From DATEVL01 sp035281845 (GTDB taxonomy: Bacteria > Chloroflexota > Anaerolineae > Anaerolineales > E44-bin32): a stretch of 21,036 bases of DNA. Where the stretch lies: positions 1 through 21,036 of the forward strand of contig DATEVL010000105.1 in assembly GCA_035281845.1 (NCBI GenBank), given 5' to 3'. Below the pieces are notes generated by a model. It had not been told where the DNA came from and did no database searches. It saw nothing but the letters and a program-made list of their open reading frames with translations. The translations under genes were made by a program, and so were the position numbers. Shown piece after piece: positions 20,436 to 21,036 of the stretch. Position 1 is the first letter of the stretch. Every line of letters begins with the position of its first letter.

Positions 20436-21036
20436 GTGCCCATCGGTGTATTGTCTACGACAACGAACGCGGCCGGAGAACCACTGGAAGAGACCGAGAT
20501 CGTCCGAAGGGCCCGAGGCGGCGACGGCGCGGCCTGGGAGACGCTCGTTCACCTCCATCAGGAGGCTGTGTTCCGCTACGCCTATTTGATGCTCGGTGAT
20601 TCGACCGAGGCCGAAGATGTGGCGCAGGAGACCTTCGTGAGGGCCTATCGGGCTTTCCATCGCTTCGACGCTTCGCGCCCGCTCCGGCCGTGGCTGGTAC
20701 AGATCGCCCGCAACCTGGCCCGCAACCGTTGGCGAAGTCTGAAGCGCGCGCTGCGAGCGGAGGAGCGTTGGAAGGATGAGCTGCGAATGCAGACGTCCTC
20801 CGGCCGAGCCGAGGCCGTGGACGCCGGCCATCTGGCCGCCGAGGAGTTGAGGCGAGCGTTGCAGGGTTTGCGTGAGCAAGATCGGCAAGTGATCTACTTG
20901 CGCTTCTTCCTAGCCCTTTCGGTCGAAGAGACGGGCCAGGCGTTGACGTTGCCGATCGGAACCGTGAAGTCGAGATTGAACCGGGCCCTCGATCGACTGC
21001 GAGTGCAGGTGCGGACTCATCACCCTTCGTTGCGCC
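20436..21036 (+). CDS. ECF-type RNA polymerase sigma factor (sigma-70 family), 3' end cut by window
   Basis: 200 codons to the window end, no stop yet. The frame starts at GTG 20436 (MPIGVLSTTTN) with no clear Shine-Dalgarno; TTG 20451 is an alternative. Sigma region 2 spans about residues 35-104: AVFRYAYLMLGDSTEAEDVA, QETFVRAYRAFHRF and RPWLVQIARNLARNRWRS. Region 4 spans about 145-190: LREQDRQVIYLRFF and LTLPIGTVKSRLNRALDRL, the helix-turn-helix that reads the -35 element. It lacks regions 1.1 and 3, as ECF factors do. A cognate anti-sigma factor would be expected just downstream, outside the window. Confidence 0.92.
   Translation, partial: MPIGVLSTTTNAAGEPLEETEIVRRARGGDGAAWETLVHLHQEAVFRYAYLMLGDSTEAEDVAQETFVRAYRAFHRFDASRPLRPWLVQIARNLARNRWRSLKRALRAEERWKDELRMQTSSGRAEAVDAGHLAAEELRRALQGLREQDRQVIYLRFFLALSVEETGQALTLPIGTVKSRLNRALDRLRVQVRTHHPSLR

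Noticed and set aside
20567..20569. Alternative GTG start of the sigma factor behind AGGAGG
   Set aside because: It would remove the first helices of sigma region 2, which match the family upstream of this point.
19646..20589. Several 60-190 codon frames on both strands in the region before the ECF gene
   Set aside because: Skewed composition, mutual overlap, poor start sites, and the DNA is dominated by inverted repeats; better explained as non-coding.

Overview
The window holds the end of a str-type operon (the 3' end of tuf) followed by an almost complete S10–spc–alpha ribosomal protein supercluster, all on the plus strand: rpsJ-rplC-rplD-rplW-rplB-rpsS-rplV-rpsC-rplP-rpmC-rpsQ, then rplN-rplX-rplE-rpsN-rpsH-rplF-rplR-rpsE-rpmD-rplO-secY-adk-map, then rpmJ-rpsM-rpsK-rpsD-rpoA-rplQ, and finally truA-rplM-rpsI. 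High GC, zinc-type S14, S4, L24 and L36, many GTG starts, and a YabN-type methylase–MazG fusion next door point to a free-living GC-rich bacterium, most likely a Chloroflexota (Anaerolineae-like) lineage. That assignment is inferred from family resemblance only.

Layout: 2-526 tuf end and rpsJ; 527-729 an unusually long, structured spacer; 730-5565 the rest of S10; 5562-12525 spc, many genes joined by ATGA or 1-nt overlaps; 12440-12468 a strong internal promoter in the tail of map, feeding the alpha operon; 12522-15579 alpha operon; 15580-15813 a palindromic and tandem-repeat spacer; 15814-17475 truA-rplM-rpsI, closed by an intrinsic terminator at 17505-17545. Next come yabN/mazG (17563-19041, plus) and, convergent to it, a phytol/dolichol-kinase-like membrane protein (19057-19794, minus) with its own promoter. 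A gene-free stretch of about 0.6 kb full of nested inverted repeats (19853-20435) then precedes an ECF sigma factor cut by the window end.

The genes work together in translation (about 30 ribosomal proteins), transcription (RpoA), export (SecY), nucleotide balance (Adk), N-terminal Met removal (Map) and tRNA pseudouridylation (TruA).

The points most worth a second look are: an in-frame TAG exactly inside the conserved core of the essential gene rplE (L5), with a short hairpin 7 nt downstream and an ATG just after it; the structured rpsJ–rplC spacer with heptamer repeats and mutually exclusive pairings; absence of infA between map and rpmJ, with a promoter there instead; an 11-bp hairpin before rpsD; and the structured region before the ECF sigma gene, with a three-copy GGGAT–GGTWCCAC motif and a canonical minus-strand terminator that follows no visible gene. 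No clearly new multi-gene system is present; this is mostly a core housekeeping locus.
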